A stretch of 64,000 bases of DNA from Nosocomiicoccus massiliensis. Its GTDB lineage: Bacteria > Bacillota > Bacilli > Staphylococcales > Salinicoccaceae. The position numbers were made by a program, and so were the translations under genes. The DNA lies in assembly GCF_002871345.2 (NCBI RefSeq), contig NZ_CP136964.1:806001-870000 (forward strand), in the 5' to 3' direction. Shown piece after piece: positions 62,477-64,000 of this stretch. Position 1 is the stretch's first letter. Every line of letters starts with the position of its first letter. A model generated the notes under the pieces. The model made no database searches and was not told where the DNA came from. It saw only the letters and a program-made list of their open reading frames with translations.

Positions 62477-63349
62477 TTATTCTTGTGCTTGTGCACCACT
62501 TACAATTTCTGTGATTTCTTGTGTAATCGCTGCTTGTCTTAGTCTGTTGTAAGACAATGTTAACTCACCAATCAATTCGTTTGCGTTGTCCGTAGCAGCT
62601 TTCATCGCTGTCATACGAGCAGCATGCTCACTTGTTTTTGCTTCAAGTAAAGCACCGTAAATAATAGCTTCAGCGTATTGTGGTAATAATTCTTTTAAAA
62701 TCGTTTCTTTATCTGGTTCGAATTCATAAGAAGCGAGATGAGTGTACTCATTTTTCGTTTCTATATCATCTTCTGACATTGGAAGTAACTGTCTTACAGT
62801 TACTTTTTGCTCGAGGATAGAGATGAATTCGTTATAGATAATATGAAGCTCATCGATTTCTTCATCTTCATATTGACGAATTGCTGCCGCCGCTATTTTT
62901 TTCACATCCGAAAATGATGGCTGATCTGGTAACCCTAGACGGTAGTCATCTATCTTATAGCCACGTAATCTAAGTACGTCGTATCCCATTTTACCGAGAA
63001 CCATAAGTGAAATTTCGTCTTGGTTACCGTTATGGCGTTCATTGATTTCAGTTGTTATTGCTTTAATAACGTTTGCGTTGTATGGACCTGCTTTACCTGT
63101 ATCACTTGAGATTACGATATAGCCAACACGCTTAACAGGACGTGCAGTTAGCATCGGGTGAACGTTGTTTCCACCTGCTCCAATTGCTTGGATTGTTTCT
63201 TCCATTCGGTCCATATACGGACGGAAGTTTTTAGTGTTTTGTTCTGAACGACCGAGTTTTGAGTTCGCGACCATGTTCATCGCACTCGTTAACTGACTCA
63301 TCTTTTCAGTTGAGTTAATACGACCTTTTATCTCCCTTAATGAAGCCAT
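62477..63349 (-). CDS. atpG: ATP synthase gamma subunit
   Basis: 290 residues, long N- and C-terminal helices (LREIKGRINSTEKMSQLTSAMNMVA... and ITQEITEIVSGA). It forms the rotating central stalk. It lies between atpA and atpD, as in the standard operon. Confidence 0.97.
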   Translation of the reverse strand: MASLREIKGRINSTEKMSQLTSAMNMVANSKLGRSEQNTKNFRPYMDRMEETIQAIGAGGNNVHPMLTARPVKRVGYIVISSDTGKAGPYNANVIKAITTEINERHNGNQDEISLMVLGKMGYDVLRLRGYKIDDYRLGLPDQPSFSDVKKIAAAAIRQYEDEEIDELHIIYNEFISILEQKVTVRQLLPMSEDDIETKNEYTHLASYEFEPDKETILKELLPQYAEAIIYGALLEAKTSEHAARMTAMKAATDNANELIGELTLSYNRLRQAAITQEITEIVSGAQAQE

Positions 63350-63384
63350 GATTTCACCATCCTTTATATAAATAGTGTTATTTA

Positions 63385-64000
63385 TTATTTACTGCTGTTA
63401 AATAACTTTTTGAATCCGTTAATTGCTGCATCGAATGCTTCGTGATCTGGAAGCTCTGATGTTTCACGGATACCGTTTAATAATTCTTTGTTGTTTGCAC
63501 TTAGCCACTCTAAGAATTCACTTTCGAATCTTGTAATATCTTGTACTGCAACATCATCTAAATAACCGTTTACTAATGCGTAGAGAATTACTACTTGCTC
63601 TTCGACAGGTAGTGGTTGGTTTTCACCTTGCTTAAGTACTTCAACTGTACGTTTACCACGCTCTAATTTAGCAGCTGTTGCTTTATCTAAATCAGAACCG
63701 AACTGAGCGAATGCTTCTAACTCACGGTAAGCAGCTAAGTCTAAACGAAGTGTACCCGCAACTTTCTTCATCGCTTTAATTTGTGCTGAACCACCTACAC
63801 GAGATACTGAAAGCCCCGCGTTGATCGCTGGACGCACACCAGAGAAGAATAAGTCAGACTGTAAGAAAATCTGACCGTCTGTAATCGAGATTACGTTTGT
63901 CGGTACGAATGCAGAGATGTCTCCTGCTTGCGTTTCAACGAATGGTAACGCAGTGATCGAACCGCCACCTAAATCGTCATTTAATTTCGCTGCACGCTCA
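63385..64000 (-). CDS. atpA: ATP synthase alpha subunit (3' part, runs off window)
   Basis: The open frame continues from the stop at 63385 to the right edge, giving the last 204 codons or so. Readable segments: [40 protein letters not shown] and [18 protein letters not shown], which hold the alpha-subunit signature. The N-terminus and Walker A are outside the window. Confidence 0.97.
   Translation of the reverse strand, partial: ERAAKLNDDLGGGSITALPFVETQAGDISAFVPTNVISITDGQIFLQSDLFFSGVRPAINAGLSVSRVGGSAQIKAMKKVAGTLRLDLAAYRELEAFAQFGSDLDKATAAKLERGKRTVEVLKQGENQPLPVEEQVVILYALVNGYLDDVAVQDITRFESEFLEWLSANNKELLNGIRETSELPDHEAFDAAINGFKKLFNSSK

Overview
The window comes from a low-GC Firmicute of the Staphylococcaceae or a close relative (Jeotgalicoccus/Nosocomiicoccus-like). 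The genus cannot be fixed from sequence alone. The evidence is gene order: alr-mazEF-rsbUVW-sigB-tex, tsaE-tsaB-rimI-tsaD next to an ABC-F gene and rex, groESL divergent from an MroQ-type protease, cshA-murF/rodA/cls/yidC/thiD, and fabZ-murA-atpCDGA all follow the staphylococcal pattern. Genes are AT-rich and many intergenic hairpins are clear intrinsic terminators.

Layout. 1-12 kb is the accessory-rich part: the 5' part of a sugar-type ABC ATPase, class I aldolase (fda), an unrecognised small secreted-protein unit behind a consensus SigB promoter, a pseudouridine synthase, a DUF4097 protein, an amidase, xpt-pbuX, a nucleoside-deaminase remnant, a duplicated-domain lipoprotein, and a PLD-family protein. 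Two copies of a 208-bp hairpin-rich repeat with perfect 10-bp terminal inverted repeats lie here (1621-1868 and 7956-8163). 12-26.7 kb holds groESL with CIRCE, an MroQ-like protease, flavohaemoglobin, lemA-TPM, an M3 peptidase, a small LPDTG protein, a RpiR regulator, a GH32 protein lacking two catalytic Asp, tatAC, rex and an ABC-F ATPase. A 1501-bp IS3-family element (26778-28278) sits in the loop of what was the tsaD terminator.

28.3-36.2 kb carries the t6A genes (tsaE-tsaB-rimI-tsaD) directly behind a complete rRNA operon (tRNA-Leu, tRNA-Gly, 16S, 23S, 5S, all minus strand), whose RNase III-type processing stems can be read. 36.3-53.5 kb holds katA with a PerR box, tex, the sigB operon with an internal SigB promoter, mazEF, alr, acpS, three PH-domain membrane proteins, cshA, murF, rodA and cls. 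53.5-64 kb holds yidC, the tail of a cadA-type P-type ATPase fused onto the 3' end of thiD, a RocB-like M20 peptidase, a WalR-site-bearing transglycosylase, a small unexplained transcription unit, fabZ, murA and the atp operon, which runs off the window inside atpA.

Most of the window is housekeeping (envelope, stress response, translation, energy). The points that merit follow-up are the 208-bp repeat, the SigB-controlled small-protein unit whose signal peptide is out of frame at an A6 run, the GH32 pseudoenzyme beside a SIS-domain regulator, DnaA boxes inside a terminator, and the promoter/RBS/terminator unit at 58.0-58.2 kb that lacks a standard start codon.
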